A DNA stretch of 64,000 nucleotides from Streptomyces sp. NRRL F-5123 (GTDB lineage Bacteria; Actinomycetota; Actinomycetes; Streptomycetales; Streptomycetaceae), in assembly GCF_000721495.1 (NCBI RefSeq), contig NZ_JOHY01000031.1, positions 14,923 to 78,922 on the forward strand, in the 5' to 3' direction. The notes beneath the pieces were generated by a model. It made no database searches. It worked only from the letters and a program-made list of their open reading frames with translations, and was not told the origin of the DNA. A program made the translations under genes and the position numbers. Positions 1-10,401 of this stretch are shown piece by piece. Numbering within the stretch: the first letter of the stretch is position 1; each line of letters opens with the position of its first letter.

Positions 1-496
1 CAGCAGCGCGGGTGTCAGCGCGCAGACGGCGGGCGCGCAGGGCCTGCGGTTCGCGGCCAGCTACCACGTCAGCCCGGCCAGCGTACTGGAGGCGGTGGAG
101 GGTTACCGCGCCGCCTTCGTGCCGTCCGCGGAGCTGGAGCGCCCGTACGTGAGCGTGTCGGCGGACGTGGTCGTGGCCGAGGACGAGGCGAAGGCACGGG
201 AGTTGGCGGCCGGGTACGGGCTGTGGGTGCACAGCATCCGCACCGGCGCGGGCGCGATCCCCTTCCCCACCCCGGAGCAGGCGGCCGCGCACGTCTGGCA
301 GCCGGAGGAGCGGGCGCTGGTCGCCGACCGGATCGAGACGCAGTTCGTCGGCAGCCCGCGCCAGGTCGCCGACCAGCTGGAGACGCTGCGCGACGCGACC
401 GGCGCCGACGAGCTGATCGTCACCACCATCACCCACGACCACGCCGACCGCGTGCGGTCCTACGAGCTGCTCGCCGAGGAGTGGCAGCGCCGCTGA
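1..496 (+). CDS. LLM-class (luciferase-like) flavin-dependent oxidoreductase, C-terminal part
   Basis: The reading frame is open from base 2, so the start lies before the window. About 164 residues of the C-terminus remain. The segment ending ...GLRFAASYHVSP, the central GLWVHSIRTG motif and the tail motif FVGSPRQVADQLETL followed by ELIVTTITHDHADRVRSYELL are typical of the MsnO8-like branch of bacterial luciferase-family monooxygenases, which use F420 or FMN in the cytoplasm. The substrate cannot be told from the sequence. The next gene starts 37 bases downstream on the same strand and may share its transcript. Confidence 0.85.
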   Translation, partial: SSAGVSAQTAGAQGLRFAASYHVSPASVLEAVEGYRAAFVPSAELERPYVSVSADVVVAEDEAKARELAAGYGLWVHSIRTGAGAIPFPTPEQAAAHVWQPEERALVADRIETQFVGSPRQVADQLETLRDATGADELIVTTITHDHADRVRSYELLAEEWQRR

Positions 497-533
497 CGAG
501 CCCCCTCACCACCACGACGACGAGGAAGACACC

Positions 534-1394
534 ATGAGCGCACCCGCACGGCCCACCGAGAACGCCACGAGCCCCGACAAGGCGGCCTTCGCCGAGGAGT
601 GGGAGGCGTGGCACCGGCAGAAGGACGAGACCTTCGGCGGCCCCCACGGCTTCCTCGCCATCACCAGCCTCAACTGGCTGGACGAGAACCCCACCCGCTT
701 CCCCGACGCGCCCGGTCTGTGGTCCAGCACCGCCGACGGCGTCACCGTCCAGCTCGACGAGGGCGAGGAACTGCTGCTGGACGGCGAAGTCCTGCGCGGC
801 CGCCATGACTTCGGCGTCCTCGCCGAGCGCTCCAGCCTCTACCCCGCCGCCGGGGACGCGGTGTTCGAGGTCGCCAAGCGCGGCGGCCACGACATCCTGC
901 GCCCCCGCCACCCCGACAACGCCCTGCGGCAGTCCTTCACCGGCACCCCCGCCTACGACCCCGACCCGCGCTGGGCCGTGCCCGGCCGCTACGAGGCCTT
1001 CGCGACGCCCCGCCCGACGACGGTCGGCGCGGTCGTGGAGGGCCTGGAGCACGTGTACGACGCGGTGGGCCGCATCGACTTCGCGGTCGACGGCACCTCC
1101 TACGCGCTGACCGCCTTCGAGGGCGCGGCCCCCGGCACCCTCCAGGTCCTCTTCACCGACGCCACCTCGGGCGTCACCACCTACGCCGCCAACCGCTCCC
1201 TGACCGTCGCCGCCCCGGACGCCGACGGCAACGTCACCCTCGACTTCAACCGCGCCACCAACCTCCCCTGCGCCTACACCGACCTCGCCACCTGCCCCCT
1301 CCCGCCCGCCGAGAACCGCCTCCCCCTCGCCGTCGAGGCCGGCGAGCTCATCCCCACGACCCCGGCGGCGACCACCCGCTCCGTCCCGGCCTGA
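534..1394 (+). CDS. DUF1684 domain-containing protein
   Basis: This is a 286-residue soluble protein without signal peptide. It matches the DUF1684 family: an N-terminal helix (EEWEAWHRQKDE), the segment GFLAITSLNWLDE at about residues 39-51, and the hallmark C-terminal segment DFNRATNLPCAY with TCPLPPAENRLPLAVEAGE at about residues 236-272. The family has no established enzymatic function that I know of. The ATG is preceded by AGGAAG about 6 bases upstream, and the gene follows the flavin oxidoreductase closely, so the two probably form an operon. Transcription likely ends at the strong palindromes between 1494 and 1567. Confidence 0.85.
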   Translation: MSAPARPTENATSPDKAAFAEEWEAWHRQKDETFGGPHGFLAITSLNWLDENPTRFPDAPGLWSSTADGVTVQLDEGEELLLDGEVLRGRHDFGVLAERSSLYPAAGDAVFEVAKRGGHDILRPRHPDNALRQSFTGTPAYDPDPRWAVPGRYEAFATPRPTTVGAVVEGLEHVYDAVGRIDFAVDGTSYALTAFEGAAPGTLQVLFTDATSGVTTYAANRSLTVAAPDADGNVTLDFNRATNLPCAYTDLATCPLPPAENRLPLAVEAGELIPTTPAATTRSVPA

Positions 1395-1493
1395 CACCGG
1401 AGCACAAGCGCCATGCGCGCGGGCCGGGTCACCTCTCCGGGCAGGCCGCCGGACCGGGTCGATGCGGGCCTCCACGGTGCGGAAGTCCTCCGC

Positions 1494-1525
1494 GGCCCCG
1501 TCCCCCCCACCGGGGTGACGGGGCC
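1494..1525. terminator. Stem-loop between convergent genes
   Basis: GGCCCCGTC at 1494-1502 pairs with GACGGGGCC at 1517-1525 to give a 9-bp GC stem with a 14-base loop. It lies between the convergent DUF1684 and NTF2-like genes and probably acts with the larger palindrome next to it. There is no U-tract, as is usual in Streptomyces. Confidence 0.55.
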
Positions 1526-1527
1526 GC

Positions 1528-1567
1528 CCGGAAACCCGTCGCCGGCCGGCCGGCGACGGGTTTCCGG
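1528..1567. terminator. Perfect 40-base palindrome, bidirectional terminator
   Basis: The 20 bases CCGGAAACCCGTCGCCGGCC are followed directly by their exact reverse complement. The folded RNA would have a stem of about 18 bp with a tetraloop in either direction. It sits between two convergent genes, 10 bases from the stop of the minus-strand gene, so it should terminate both transcripts. Confidence 0.8.
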
Positions 1568-1577
1568 CCGCAAGGTG

Positions 1578-2003
1578 TCAGAGCAGGGCCGGGCTGCTGT
1601 GGTAGGCCTCGATCAGCCACGCCCCGGCGTGCCGGGCGAGCACCCAGGTGACCAGCTCCCGCTGCTCCGGGGCCGATTCGTCCTGGCCGGGGGCGAGCGT
1701 GGCGCTGGCGGTGTGGACGAGGGCGACGTCAGCGGTGACCGCCCGGACGTCGCGGACTTCGTGGACGCGCCGGGTGCCGTGCAGCGTGCCCGTGAAGGCG
1801 GCGGTCATCGCCGCCTCGATCTGCGCACGCCCGGCCAGCCGGGTGCCGGGCAGGACGACCGTCGCCGCGGGCGCGTAGGAGGCGGCGAACGCGGCGCCGT
1901 CGCCCGCGGCCCAGGCGTGTGCGGCGGCGCGGAAGACGTCGCGGATCGCGGTGTCGTCTGCGGTGCCGTACGTATCGGCCGTATGTGTCGTGCTGCTGCT
2001 CAT
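1578..2003 (-). CDS. SgcJ/EcaC-type NTF2-like protein (DUF4440 superfamily)
   Basis: This 141-residue protein starts at an ATG preceded by GGAGGG. The pattern is a helix with AIRDVFRAAAHAWAAGDGAAFAASYA, then TVVLPGTRLAGRAQIEAAMTAAF and a C-terminal sheet ending in GAWLIEAYHSSPAL. This is the cone-shaped alpha+beta fold of SnoaL-like SgcJ/EcaC proteins. Family members include cyclases, isomerases and many proteins of unknown role; the substrate cannot be predicted here. It is cytoplasmic and stands alone, convergent with the DUF1684 gene and downstream of the sigma factor gene on the same strand. Confidence 0.8.
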   Translation of the reverse strand: MSSSTTHTADTYGTADDTAIRDVFRAAAHAWAAGDGAAFAASYAPAATVVLPGTRLAGRAQIEAAMTAAFTGTLHGTRRVHEVRDVRAVTADVALVHTASATLAPGQDESAPEQRELVTWVLARHAGAWLIEAYHSSPALL

Positions 2004-2086
2004 GGCGAGCCCTCCCGTGACGTTCGCTGCTGTCACGAATGCAGACCCGCCCGGCGGCGGAAATTCGTCGGGTCCGGCCGGACCCG

Positions 2087-3247
<1,161 letters not shown>

Positions 3248-3447
3248 GGAATCGACCTCCGCGGTGAGCGCGACATTGGGCTCTTCAGCGGGCTCGGAGA
3301 GGCTCGGGAGGGGCGCCGAGGCGGGCTCTGGGCCGTCCTTCAGTGTGGCGCACACACCGCTCCCGCCACGAGGGTCGTGCGGGCGGTTTTTCGGCTTTCC
3401 GTCACGCTTCGCGTACGGCCCGACACACGGGCGGGGCGCCGTACCGC

Positions 3448-5364
3448 TCAGAGCGCCGCGGCCCCGTGGCCGCGCAGCCGCTGGCCGTACTGCTGGAGCG
3501 CCCACAGCTCGTTCTGGGCCGCGACGAACTCGGGCGCGTCCTCGCGCACCCCTTGCGCGTTCAGCCGGGCCTGCGTGGCGAGGACCTGGGCGATACGCCG
3601 CTCCACCGCGTTCATCCGCACCCGCACCAGCACCTCGCCCGCGTAGAACTCCGGGCTCTTGTGCATGACGGGCTCCACCGCGAGCTCGGTGACCATCATC
3701 CGCACCGCGTCGTCGGGCGCGAACTCCCGTACCCGGGTGAGGTATTCGGCGTCGGCGAACTCGACCCCGCCGGCCTCCGCGATCACCCGGCGCACCTGCG
3801 CGTACGGCGGGCCGGTGAACTCGTCCTCGCCGTACGCGTCGAAGGCCGGCGAGACGAGCGCGGGGAACTGCAGGGCCAACTTGAGCAGTTCGCGCTCCAC
3901 GCGGTGCGCGGGGCTGCGCAGGTCGAGGCGCGGCCCGCGCGGCACGTTCTGCGGCGGGCCCGCCGGGCGCCGTTCGGGGCCCCGCCCGGCGAAGTCCGGC
4001 CGTACGGGGGCGCCCTGGCCGGCGGCCCGGGCGCGGGCCAGCGCCCGCACCCGGCGGATGACGGACTGCTCCTCGGCCTGCGTGGCCATGCCCGCCATGC
4101 CGAGCAGCCGGATCGCGTAACGGTCGCGCAGCGCCTGGTTCTTGATCGCCGCGACCACCGGCACCGCGGCGTCCAGCGCCGCGACCCGGCCCTCGTCGGT
4201 GTCCAGGTTGTAGCGCGACACGATCGAGCGCAGCGCGAACGCGAACAGCGGAGTGCGCCCCTCGATGAGCCGCAGCACCGCCGAGTCGCCCTCGGCGAGC
4301 CGCAGTTCGCACGGGTCCATACCGCCGGGGGTGACCGCGATCGACGTCTCGGCGGCGAACTTCTGGTCGTCCTCGAACGCCCGCAGCGCCGCCTTCTGCC
4401 CCGCCTCGTCACCGTCGAAGGTGAAGACGACCTCGGAGGTCGCGTTGTCCATCAGCAGCCGGCGCAGGATCTTGATGTGGTCGCCGCCGAAGGACGTGCC
4501 GCACGTCGCGATCGCGTTCGTCACCCCGGCCAGATGGCACGCCATGACGTCCGTGTAGCCCTCGACCACGACCGCCCGGCCGGTCCTGGCGATCTCCTTC
4601 TTGGCCAGGTCGATCCCGTAGAGCACCTGCGACTTGCGGTAGAGCGGGGTCTCCGAGGTGTTCAGGTACTTCGGTCCCTGGTCGTCGTCGCGCAGCTTGC
4701 GCGCGCCGAAGCCGATGACCTCGCCGGTGATGTCCCGGATCGGCCAGATCAGCCGGCCGCGGAAGCGGTCGATCGCCCCGCCCCGGCGGCTCTCCAGCGC
4801 CAGCCCCGCGGTGATCAGCTCCCGGTCCGTGAAGCCCTTGCCGCGCAGGAAACGCACCAGCGCGTCCCACCCGGCGGGCGCGTAGCCCACACCGAAATGC
4901 CCGGCCGCGGCCTGGTCGAAGCCGCGCGCGGCCAGGAAGCGCCGGGCGATCTCCGCCTCGGCGCCCGCGAGCTGCTCGACGTAGAAGGCCGCGGCGGCGC
5001 GGTGCGCCTCGACCAGCCGGATCCGCTCGCCCTGCTGGCGGCCGGGCACATGCCCGCCCTCCTCGTACCGCAGGGTGATAGCGGCCTGGCCCGCGAGCCG
5101 CTCGACGGCCTCGGTGAAGGACAGGTGGTCGACCTTCATGACGAAGGCGAGCGTGTCGCCGCCCTCGCCGCAGCCGAAGCAGTGGAAGAGCCCCTTGGAG
5201 GGGCTGACCTGGAAGGACGGCGTCTTCTCGTCGTGGAAGGGGCACAGGCCCTTCAGATTGCCGCCGCCGGCGGACTTGAGCTGGAGGTATTCGGCGACGA
5301 CCGCGTCGATCGGGACGGCGTCGCGTACCGCCTTCACGTCTTCGTCCCTGATCCTGCCCGCCAC
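3448..5364 (-). CDS. dnaG: DNA primase
   Basis: This 638-residue primase starts at GTG. The CHC2 zinc finger is complete (C41, H44, C62, C65), the RNA-polymerase core follows, and the Toprim domain carries EGYTD (268-272) and the metal-binding DGDEAG (317-322). The C-terminal third, after an Arg/Pro-rich linker near residue 450, is the DnaB-helicase-binding domain, ending in [21 protein letters not shown]. The enzyme makes RNA primers at the replication fork. It lies 200 bases upstream of the sigma-factor gene on the same strand, a typical actinobacterial pairing. Confidence 0.97.
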   Translation of the reverse strand: MAGRIRDEDVKAVRDAVPIDAVVAEYLQLKSAGGGNLKGLCPFHDEKTPSFQVSPSKGLFHCFGCGEGGDTLAFVMKVDHLSFTEAVERLAGQAAITLRYEEGGHVPGRQQGERIRLVEAHRAAAAFYVEQLAGAEAEIARRFLAARGFDQAAAGHFGVGYAPAGWDALVRFLRGKGFTDRELITAGLALESRRGGAIDRFRGRLIWPIRDITGEVIGFGARKLRDDDQGPKYLNTSETPLYRKSQVLYGIDLAKKEIARTGRAVVVEGYTDVMACHLAGVTNAIATCGTSFGGDHIKILRRLLMDNATSEVVFTFDGDEAGQKAALRAFEDDQKFAAETSIAVTPGGMDPCELRLAEGDSAVLRLIEGRTPLFAFALRSIVSRYNLDTDEGRVAALDAAVPVVAAIKNQALRDRYAIRLLGMAGMATQAEEQSVIRRVRALARARAAGQGAPVRPDFAGRGPERRPAGPPQNVPRGPRLDLRSPAHRVERELLKLALQFPALVSPAFDAYGEDEFTGPPYAQVRRVIAEAGGVEFADAEYLTRVREFAPDDAVRMMVTELAVEPVMHKSPEFYAGEVLVRVRMNAVERRIAQVLATQARLNAQGVREDAPEFVAAQNELWALQQYGQRLRGHGAAAL

Positions 5365-5429
5365 GCCAGAAGTCTACGGCCCGGCTCGGACAGCTCCGGA
5401 CGCCGCGGTGTCGTCCGCCGCCTCCCGCG

Positions 5430-5885
5430 TCAGTCCCGCAGGAGGTCCTTGGTCACGAAGTCGTAGTGCAGGCCGCTCGGCTCCAGCAGGTACTCCTCGC
5501 CGACGCGCTCGAAGCCCATGTGCCGGTAGAAGTCGCTCGCCGAGGTGCGGCCGTGGCACCAGGCCAGGGCCGCGCCGCGGGCCGCGCACTCGCGCAGGCC
5601 CGCGGTCAGGGCGGCGCCGCCGAAGCCCTGGCCGCGGACCTCGGGGGCGCTGCCCATGCCGCGGAAGCGGTAGGCGGTGGCCGCCTCGCCGGGAAAGCCG
5701 TCGGGGAAGAAGGTGGCGCAGCCGCGGACCGCGCCGGCCTCGTCGTAGGCGGCTATGTGGAAGGTGCCGGGGAGCGCGTCCTCGGGGTAGACGGCGGTCT
5801 CGCGCGGCAGCCCGGTGCGCAGCACCGCCCAGCGCAGCGCGAAGATCTCCTCCACCGCGACGACGGCGGTGCGCGAAACGGACAA
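5430..5885 (-). CDS. GNAT family N-acetyltransferase
   Basis: This 151-residue GNAT-fold protein has the acetyl-CoA pyrophosphate-binding loop EVRGQGFGGAAL, preceded by beta4 with YRFRGMGSAPEV and followed by AALAWCHGRTSASDFYRHMGFERVGEEY, where the YRHMGF segment is the usual C-terminal GNAT signature. The acceptor substrate is unknown. A TTG start is chosen because AGGAGG sits about 9-10 bases upstream; a longer version from GTG at 5930 is possible but lacks a clear ribosome site. It lies 52 bases after the flavoprotein gene on the same strand. Confidence 0.8.
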   Translation of the reverse strand: MSVSRTAVVAVEEIFALRWAVLRTGLPRETAVYPEDALPGTFHIAAYDEAGAVRGCATFFPDGFPGEAATAYRFRGMGSAPEVRGQGFGGAALTAGLRECAARGAALAWCHGRTSASDFYRHMGFERVGEEYLLEPSGLHYDFVTKDLLRD

Positions 5886-5937
5886 CGTGACTGTCCCTCC
5901 TGGTCGGCCCGGGTCTCCCCGGGCCTTCACCAGGGGT

Positions 5938-7200
5938 CTACTCCACGAACGAGGGTAGCGGCACGCTCGGGTCCGACAGGGCCTCGGGGTCGACCGCCCG
6001 GCCCGAGCGGATGAGCTGCTGGATGTGCTCGGTGACGTCCCACACGTTGACGTTCATGCCCGCCAGCACCCGGCCCTCGCGCAGCCAGAACGCGATGAAC
6101 TCGCGCTTGCCGACGTCCCCGCGGCACACCACCTGGTCGTACGACCCGGGGGCGGCGTGCCCGGAGAACTCCATCCCCAGGTCGTACTGGTCGGAGAAGA
6201 AGTACGGCACGCGGTCGTACGACACCTGCTGCCCGAGCATGGCGCGGGCCGCGGCCGGGCCGCCGTTCAGCGCGTTCGCCCAGTGCTCGACGCGCAGCCT
6301 GCGACCCAGCAGCGGGTGCTCGGCGTTCGCGACGTCGCCGGCCGCGAAGATGTGCGGGTCCGAGGTGCGCAAGGACGCGTCCACCGCGACGCCGCCGCCC
6401 TCCTCGCGCGGAGCCAGCGCCAGGCCCGCGACCTCCGCGAGCGCGGTCCGCGGGGCGGCGCCGATCGCGGCGAGCACGTCGTGCGCCGGGTGCTCCTCGC
6501 CGTCGTCCGTCAGCGCGGCCAGCACCATGCCGTCCTGGCCGGTGATCTCCGTGAGCTTCGCGCCGAAGTGGAAGCGGACGCCGTGCTCGGTGTGCAGGTC
6601 GGTGAACACCGCGCCCAGTTCGGGCCCGAGCACCGCGTGCAGCGGCGTCGGGTCCGGCTCCACGACCGTGACCTCGGCGCCGTACCCGCGGGCCGCCGCG
6701 GCCACCTCCAGGCCGATCCAGCCCGCGCCGGCGATCACCAGGTGGCCGTTCTCCCGGCCCAGCGAGGTCAGCACGTGCTTGAGCCGGTCGGCGTGCGCCA
6801 GCCGCCGCAGGTGGTGCACCCCGGCGAGGTCCGTGCCCGGGATGTCCAGGCGGCGCGGCTCGGAGCCCGTCGCGAGCAGCAGCTTGTCGTAGATGAGCGT
6901 GGTGCCGTCGCCGAGGCTGATGCTGCGGGCGTCCTTGTCCAGGTGCACCACCGGCTGCCCCAGGTGCAGCTCGACGTCGTGCTCGGCGTACCAGCCCGGC
7001 TGCTGCACGAAGACGGAGTCGCGCTCCGCGCTGTCCGTGAGGTAGCCCTTGGAGAGGGGTGGGCGTTCGTAGGGGTGGTCGCGCTCGTCGCCGATCAGTA
7101 TCACCCGGCCGGTGAAACCCTCGGAGCGGAGGGTTTCCGCGGCTTTCGCCCCGGCGAGCCCCGCTCCGACGATCACGAAGGTCTGGTGTGCGTCCACCAC
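5938..7200 (-). CDS. FAD-dependent NAD(P)H oxidoreductase of the ferredoxin-reductase type
   Basis: This 420-residue flavoprotein has two Rossmann motifs: GAGLAG at residues 12-17 for FAD and GAGWIG at 158-163 for NAD(P)H. It also has the ERPPLSK segment, ATGSEPR (110-116), and a second FAD motif FAAGDVAN. The C-terminal domain, with HWANALNGGPAAARAMLG, is the reductase C-terminal dimerisation domain of rubredoxin/putidaredoxin-type reductases. Such enzymes pass electrons from NAD(P)H to a ferredoxin that feeds P450s or dioxygenases, but no ferredoxin or oxygenase gene is adjacent. The GTG start has GGAGG six bases upstream. Confidence 0.9.
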   Translation of the reverse strand: MVDAHQTFVIVGAGLAGAKAAETLRSEGFTGRVILIGDERDHPYERPPLSKGYLTDSAERDSVFVQQPGWYAEHDVELHLGQPVVHLDKDARSISLGDGTTLIYDKLLLATGSEPRRLDIPGTDLAGVHHLRRLAHADRLKHVLTSLGRENGHLVIAGAGWIGLEVAAAARGYGAEVTVVEPDPTPLHAVLGPELGAVFTDLHTEHGVRFHFGAKLTEITGQDGMVLAALTDDGEEHPAHDVLAAIGAAPRTALAEVAGLALAPREEGGGVAVDASLRTSDPHIFAAGDVANAEHPLLGRRLRVEHWANALNGGPAAARAMLGQQVSYDRVPYFFSDQYDLGMEFSGHAAPGSYDQVVCRGDVGKREFIAFWLREGRVLAGMNVNVWDVTEHIQQLIRSGRAVDPEALSDPSVPLPSFVE

Positions 7201-7596
7201 TGGATGCCTCCCCTGCCGGTCTTTCCTTATACGCGAGCGTCCCTTACGGCAGGGCCGTCGGGAAGTGTGCCGCGCCGAACGATCATTGTGACCGCTTCGG
7301 CGGCCCTGCGCTCCGGGGGTCCCCCGGCACCCCTCTCCCCCGGGGCCTCCGGGGCCGGCCCGGTCCTCCGGGGCCTCCGGTGCCGGCCCGGTCCTCCGGG
7401 GCCTGCGGCGGTGCGCCTGCCGCCCGGGGCCGGGCCGGGGGCCGCTCCGGTTTCGGCGGCGGCTTTTGGGGGTGCCTTGGTTGCCGTGGCCTCCTCAGCG
7501 CTTTAGCATCGCCGTCCGGGGGATGGCCATGCGCGTTTATGGCCTCTTTCCGTCGTTTTCTGTCGTTCGTGCACGGTGGACTCGAAGGGAAAAGGA
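7201..7596. other. Intergenic region between divergent genes, with no gene seen
   Basis: This 396-base stretch separates the flavoprotein and the I36 inhibitor genes. It must hold both promoters. The only structure I see is a 28-bp GC-rich direct repeat (7341-7396) and a purine-rich ribosome site just before 7597. The reading frames through it are repetitive Gly/Pro/Arg shadows without a ribosome site. Confidence 0.5.
7341..7396. repeat. 28-bp direct repeat, two copies plus a fragment
   Basis: Two adjacent 28-base units beginning CGGGGCCTCCGG differ at one base. A third partial copy begins at 7397. The units lie in the divergent promoter region and contain GCCGGC palindromes. No function is evident. 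Confidence 0.7.
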
Positions 7597-8016
7597 ATGC
7601 GCATCAGGACGGGGCGCCGCGCGGTTCAGGCGGCGGCAGTGGGGGTAATGACCCTCGGGGCGATGGCAGTGGCGACCGGCGGCGCGCAGGCGGTCTCGGC
7701 ACCCGGCGGGGCGGCGACGTGCCCGAGTAATTCCGTGTGTCTCTATTACAACTCGCCGGAAAACGGCTGGGGAGCCTTCGAGTATTTCTCCCCGGGGCAG
7801 CGCGGGCTCAACCTGTCGAACTTCAGGTTCACCAACCACGGGAACACCGGGAACGGCTACGGACAGGTCATCGCCATGAACGCCGCTTCCATCGTCAACA
7901 ACACCGACCACTTCGTGAACGTCTATGTTTCGCAGGGCTATTACGTGCACTACGAGGGGCATTACGCGGGGAACCTCAACACCGCGTACAACAACGACGT
8001 CGCCATGGACACCTGA
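7597..8016 (+). CDS. Secreted peptidase inhibitor family I36 protein
   Basis: This 139-residue precursor has a Sec signal peptide (arginines, hydrophobic helix, cleavage near GGAQA at residues 29-34). The mature part contains the I36 (SMI-like) pattern: CPSNSVCLYYN, then FEYFSPGQRGLNLSNFRF, NAASIVNNTDHFVNVYVSQGYY and Asn-rich turns. Family members are small extracellular inhibitors of metalloproteases or beta/gamma-crystallin-like proteins. An ATG at 7597 is chosen over the upstream GTG at 7576 because GAAGGG lies in range. Inhibitory activity is inferred from the family only. Confidence 0.82.
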   Translation: MRIRTGRRAVQAAAVGVMTLGAMAVATGGAQAVSAPGGAATCPSNSVCLYYNSPENGWGAFEYFSPGQRGLNLSNFRFTNHGNTGNGYGQVIAMNAASIVNNTDHFVNVYVSQGYYVHYEGHYAGNLNTAYNNDVAMDT

Positions 8017-8134
8017 GGCTCCCGGCAGGGCGTCCTCACTTCGCGCGGCGGGGCGGCGTGAGGCGGGGGCAAAGCGGTGAGATCCCCGGGAAATCCGGGG
8101 GCAACCCGCAGGCGGCATGCTCGAAGGTATGAGG

Positions 8135-8869
8135 ATGACGCAGCGACCTGTGCTCGTGGCCGTCGCGCACGGCAGCCGGGATCCCCGTGCGCTGCCCGCG
8201 GTGCGGGCCCTGGTGGAGCGGGTACGGACCGCCCGGCCCGGGCTGGAGGTGCGGCTCGGGCACGTGGAACTGGACGAGCCGCTGCTCGGGGACACCCTCG
8301 CCGGGCTGCGCGGCACCGCCGTGCTCGTCCCGCTGCTGCTCGGCCGAGGGCACCACGTGAAGCACGACCTGCCCGCGGCGCTCGCGGCGGCCCCCTGGGT
8401 GACGGGGGCGGTCGCGGCGCCGCTGGGTCCGGATCCGCTGCTCGCGGAGACGCTGCACGACCGGCTGCGGGCCGCGGGGTGGACCCGCGCCGGGCGGGCG
8501 GTCGTGCTCGCCGCGGCCGGGTCGCGGGATCCGCAGTCCGCCGCGGACACCGCCCGTACCGCCGCCCTGCTCGCGGCCCGGCTGGGGGTGCCGGTCGCTC
8601 CCGCGTACGCCTCCGCCGCGGCGCCGACGGTGCCGGAGGCGGTCGCCGGGCTCGTGAGCCGGGGGATCGCCCGCGACCGTATCGCCGTGGCCTCGTACTT
8701 CACCGCGCCCGGCCGCTTCGCCACGCAGACCGCCGCCGCCGCGCCCTGGATCGCCGCGGCGCCGCTGGGCGCGCATCCGGCGATGGCCCGCCTGGTCCTG
8801 CAGCGCTACGACGAGGCCGCCGCCGCCCTGCCGCGTACCGGCTCGCACCGCCTCGCCCACGCGGGCTGA
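8135..8869 (+). CDS. Sirohydrochlorin chelatase (CbiX/SirB type)
   Basis: This 244-residue protein is a tandem of two CbiX-like halves. The first begins [15 protein letters not shown] with the metal-binding His12, and the second begins [13 protein letters not shown]. It inserts iron or cobalt into sirohydrochlorin on the way to siroheme or cobalamin. Siroheme is the prosthetic group of the nitrite reductase encoded about 8 kb downstream, a plausible functional partner. Three in-frame ATGs are close together; the third is chosen because GAAGG lies seven bases before it. The alternative starts are 8117 and 8129. Confidence 0.88.
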   Translation: MTQRPVLVAVAHGSRDPRALPAVRALVERVRTARPGLEVRLGHVELDEPLLGDTLAGLRGTAVLVPLLLGRGHHVKHDLPAALAAAPWVTGAVAAPLGPDPLLAETLHDRLRAAGWTRAGRAVVLAAAGSRDPQSAADTARTAALLAARLGVPVAPAYASAAAPTVPEAVAGLVSRGIARDRIAVASYFTAPGRFATQTAAAAPWIAAAPLGAHPAMARLVLQRYDEAAAALPRTGSHRLAHAG

Positions 8870-8907
8870 ACCTCCGTTCGCGGCGCCGGGCGGTTACCGT
8901 CGGCCGT

Positions 8908-10197
8908 ATGGAGAGCCATGACGCCCGGGGCGAGACGCACGGCGGCTACCGGGCCGCCGACGCCGAACGGTACGTGCCCGAGCCCGACAAGCGGCCGGGC
9001 CGGACCGCCTTCCAGCGCGACCGCGCGCGCGTCCTGCACTCCGCCGCGCTGCGCCGGCTCGCCGGGAAGACGCAGGTCGTCGACCCGGGAGTGAGCTCGG
9101 GCGCCGTACCCGACACCAGCCCGCGCACCCGGCTGACGCACTCGCTCGAATGCGCCCAGGTCGGCCGGGAGCTGGGCGCGGCGCTCGGCTGCGACCCCGA
9201 CCTCGTCGAGACCTCCTGCCTTGCGCACGACCTCGGCCACCCGCCCTTCGGGCACAACGGCGAGCTGGTCCTCGCCGAGTTCGCCGCCGGCTGCGGGGGC
9301 TTCGAGGGCAACGCGCAGAGCCTGCGGCTGCTCACCCGGCTGGAGCCCAAGCGCTTCGCGTCCCCGGATGTCAGCGTCGGCCTCAACCTCACGCGCGCCG
9401 CGCTCGACGCCGCCACCAAGTACCCCTGGCCGCGCGGGGGCCGGCCGGGCGATCCCGGCAGCCCGAAATTCGGCGTCTACGAGGACGACCTGCCCGTCTT
9501 CCGCTGGGCCCGCGAGGGTGCGCCCGAGGGGCGGCAGTGCTTCGAGGCGCAGGTCATGGACTGGTCGGACGACGTCGCCTATTCCGTCCACGACGTCGAG
9601 GACGGCCTCCAGGCCGGCCACATCGACCCCCGCGCCCTGCGCTCCGCCCCCGAACGGGCCGACGTCTTCGCCTGCGCGGCCGCCCGCTACGCCCCTCCCG
9701 GCACCGCCCCCGACGAGCTGGCCGAGGCCCTCGACCGGCTCCTGGCCCAGCCCTGGTGGCCCGACCACTACGACGCCACCGCCCTCGCCCAGGCCCGGCT
9801 GAAGGACGCGGCCTCCCAGCTCATCGGCCGCTTCTGCCTCGCCGCCGAGGGTGCGACCCGCGAGCGCCACGGCACCGCGCGCCTCACCCGCTACGCCGCC
9901 GAACTGGTCGTCCCGCGTGAGCAGCGGCTCGAATGCGCGGTGCTCAAGGCCGTCGCCGACCGCTACGTCATGCAGCGCGCCGCCCAGGCGCGGCGGCGGG
10001 CCGAGCAGCGCGTCGTCATCGCCGAACTCGCCGCGGCCCTCCTCGCCCGGGCCCCCGAGGGGCTCGACCCGCAGTTCGCCCCGCTCTTCGCCGCCGCGGG
10101 GGACGACCGCGGGCGCCGCCGCGTCGTCGTCGACCAGATCGCGTCCCTCACGGACGCCGCCGCCACGGCCCTCCACGCCCGCCTCACCCCGGCCTGA
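8908..10197 (+). CDS. dgt: Deoxyguanosinetriphosphate triphosphohydrolase-like dNTPase
   Basis: This 429-residue HD-domain enzyme hydrolyses dNTPs to nucleoside and tripolyphosphate. The N-terminal [26 protein letters not shown] and TRLTHSLE segments are diagnostic of Dgt. The HD metal site is visible as H78 and the [13 protein letters not shown] block (H107, D108). A later block [17 protein letters not shown] supplies the remaining metal-ligand region. In many actinobacteria dgt lies beside dnaG, as here across a few genes. The ATG lies 38 bases after the chelatase gene, so co-transcription is possible. Confidence 0.95.
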   Translation: MESHDARGETHGGYRAADAERYVPEPDKRPGRTAFQRDRARVLHSAALRRLAGKTQVVDPGVSSGAVPDTSPRTRLTHSLECAQVGRELGAALGCDPDLVETSCLAHDLGHPPFGHNGELVLAEFAAGCGGFEGNAQSLRLLTRLEPKRFASPDVSVGLNLTRAALDAATKYPWPRGGRPGDPGSPKFGVYEDDLPVFRWAREGAPEGRQCFEAQVMDWSDDVAYSVHDVEDGLQAGHIDPRALRSAPERADVFACAAARYAPPGTAPDELAEALDRLLAQPWWPDHYDATALAQARLKDAASQLIGRFCLAAEGATRERHGTARLTRYAAELVVPREQRLECAVLKAVADRYVMQRAAQARRRAEQRVVIAELAAALLARAPEGLDPQFAPLFAAAGDDRGRRRVVVDQIASLTDAAATALHARLTPA

Positions 10198-10401
10198 CGG
10201 CCCACCCCGCGGCTACGGCCGCCGGAGCCACCGCGCCTGGTCGGCACCGTCGTCGCATCCGCTGCACGACGGGCGCCCCTTCGTCCTTGCCTTGCTGCCG
10301 TCCTGCACGGTCGGGCGTTTCCCGCTGTTGCGTTCCTGATCTCCCGGCCAGGGTGCAACCCCCGGGGCGGGAGCGACGTCAAGAGAGGTGAGGGGGTAGC
10401 G

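Noticed and set aside
429..1475. Long minus-strand frame opposite the DUF1684 gene
   Set aside because: Its composition (Gly/Ala/Arg/Val-rich, no motifs) is the usual antisense shadow of a GC-rich gene, and the plus-strand frame has clear family motifs.
3248..4312. N-terminal extension of the sigma factor to a 741-residue protein
   Set aside because: The extra 350 residues run antisense-like through the dnaG coding region in another frame. A GTG with GGAGG upstream gives a normal 386-residue sigma factor.
3343..5466. 707-codon plus-strand frame opposite dnaG
   Set aside because: It is the antisense shadow of DNA primase. The minus-strand protein shows complete zinc-finger and Toprim motifs and the plus-strand frame has none.
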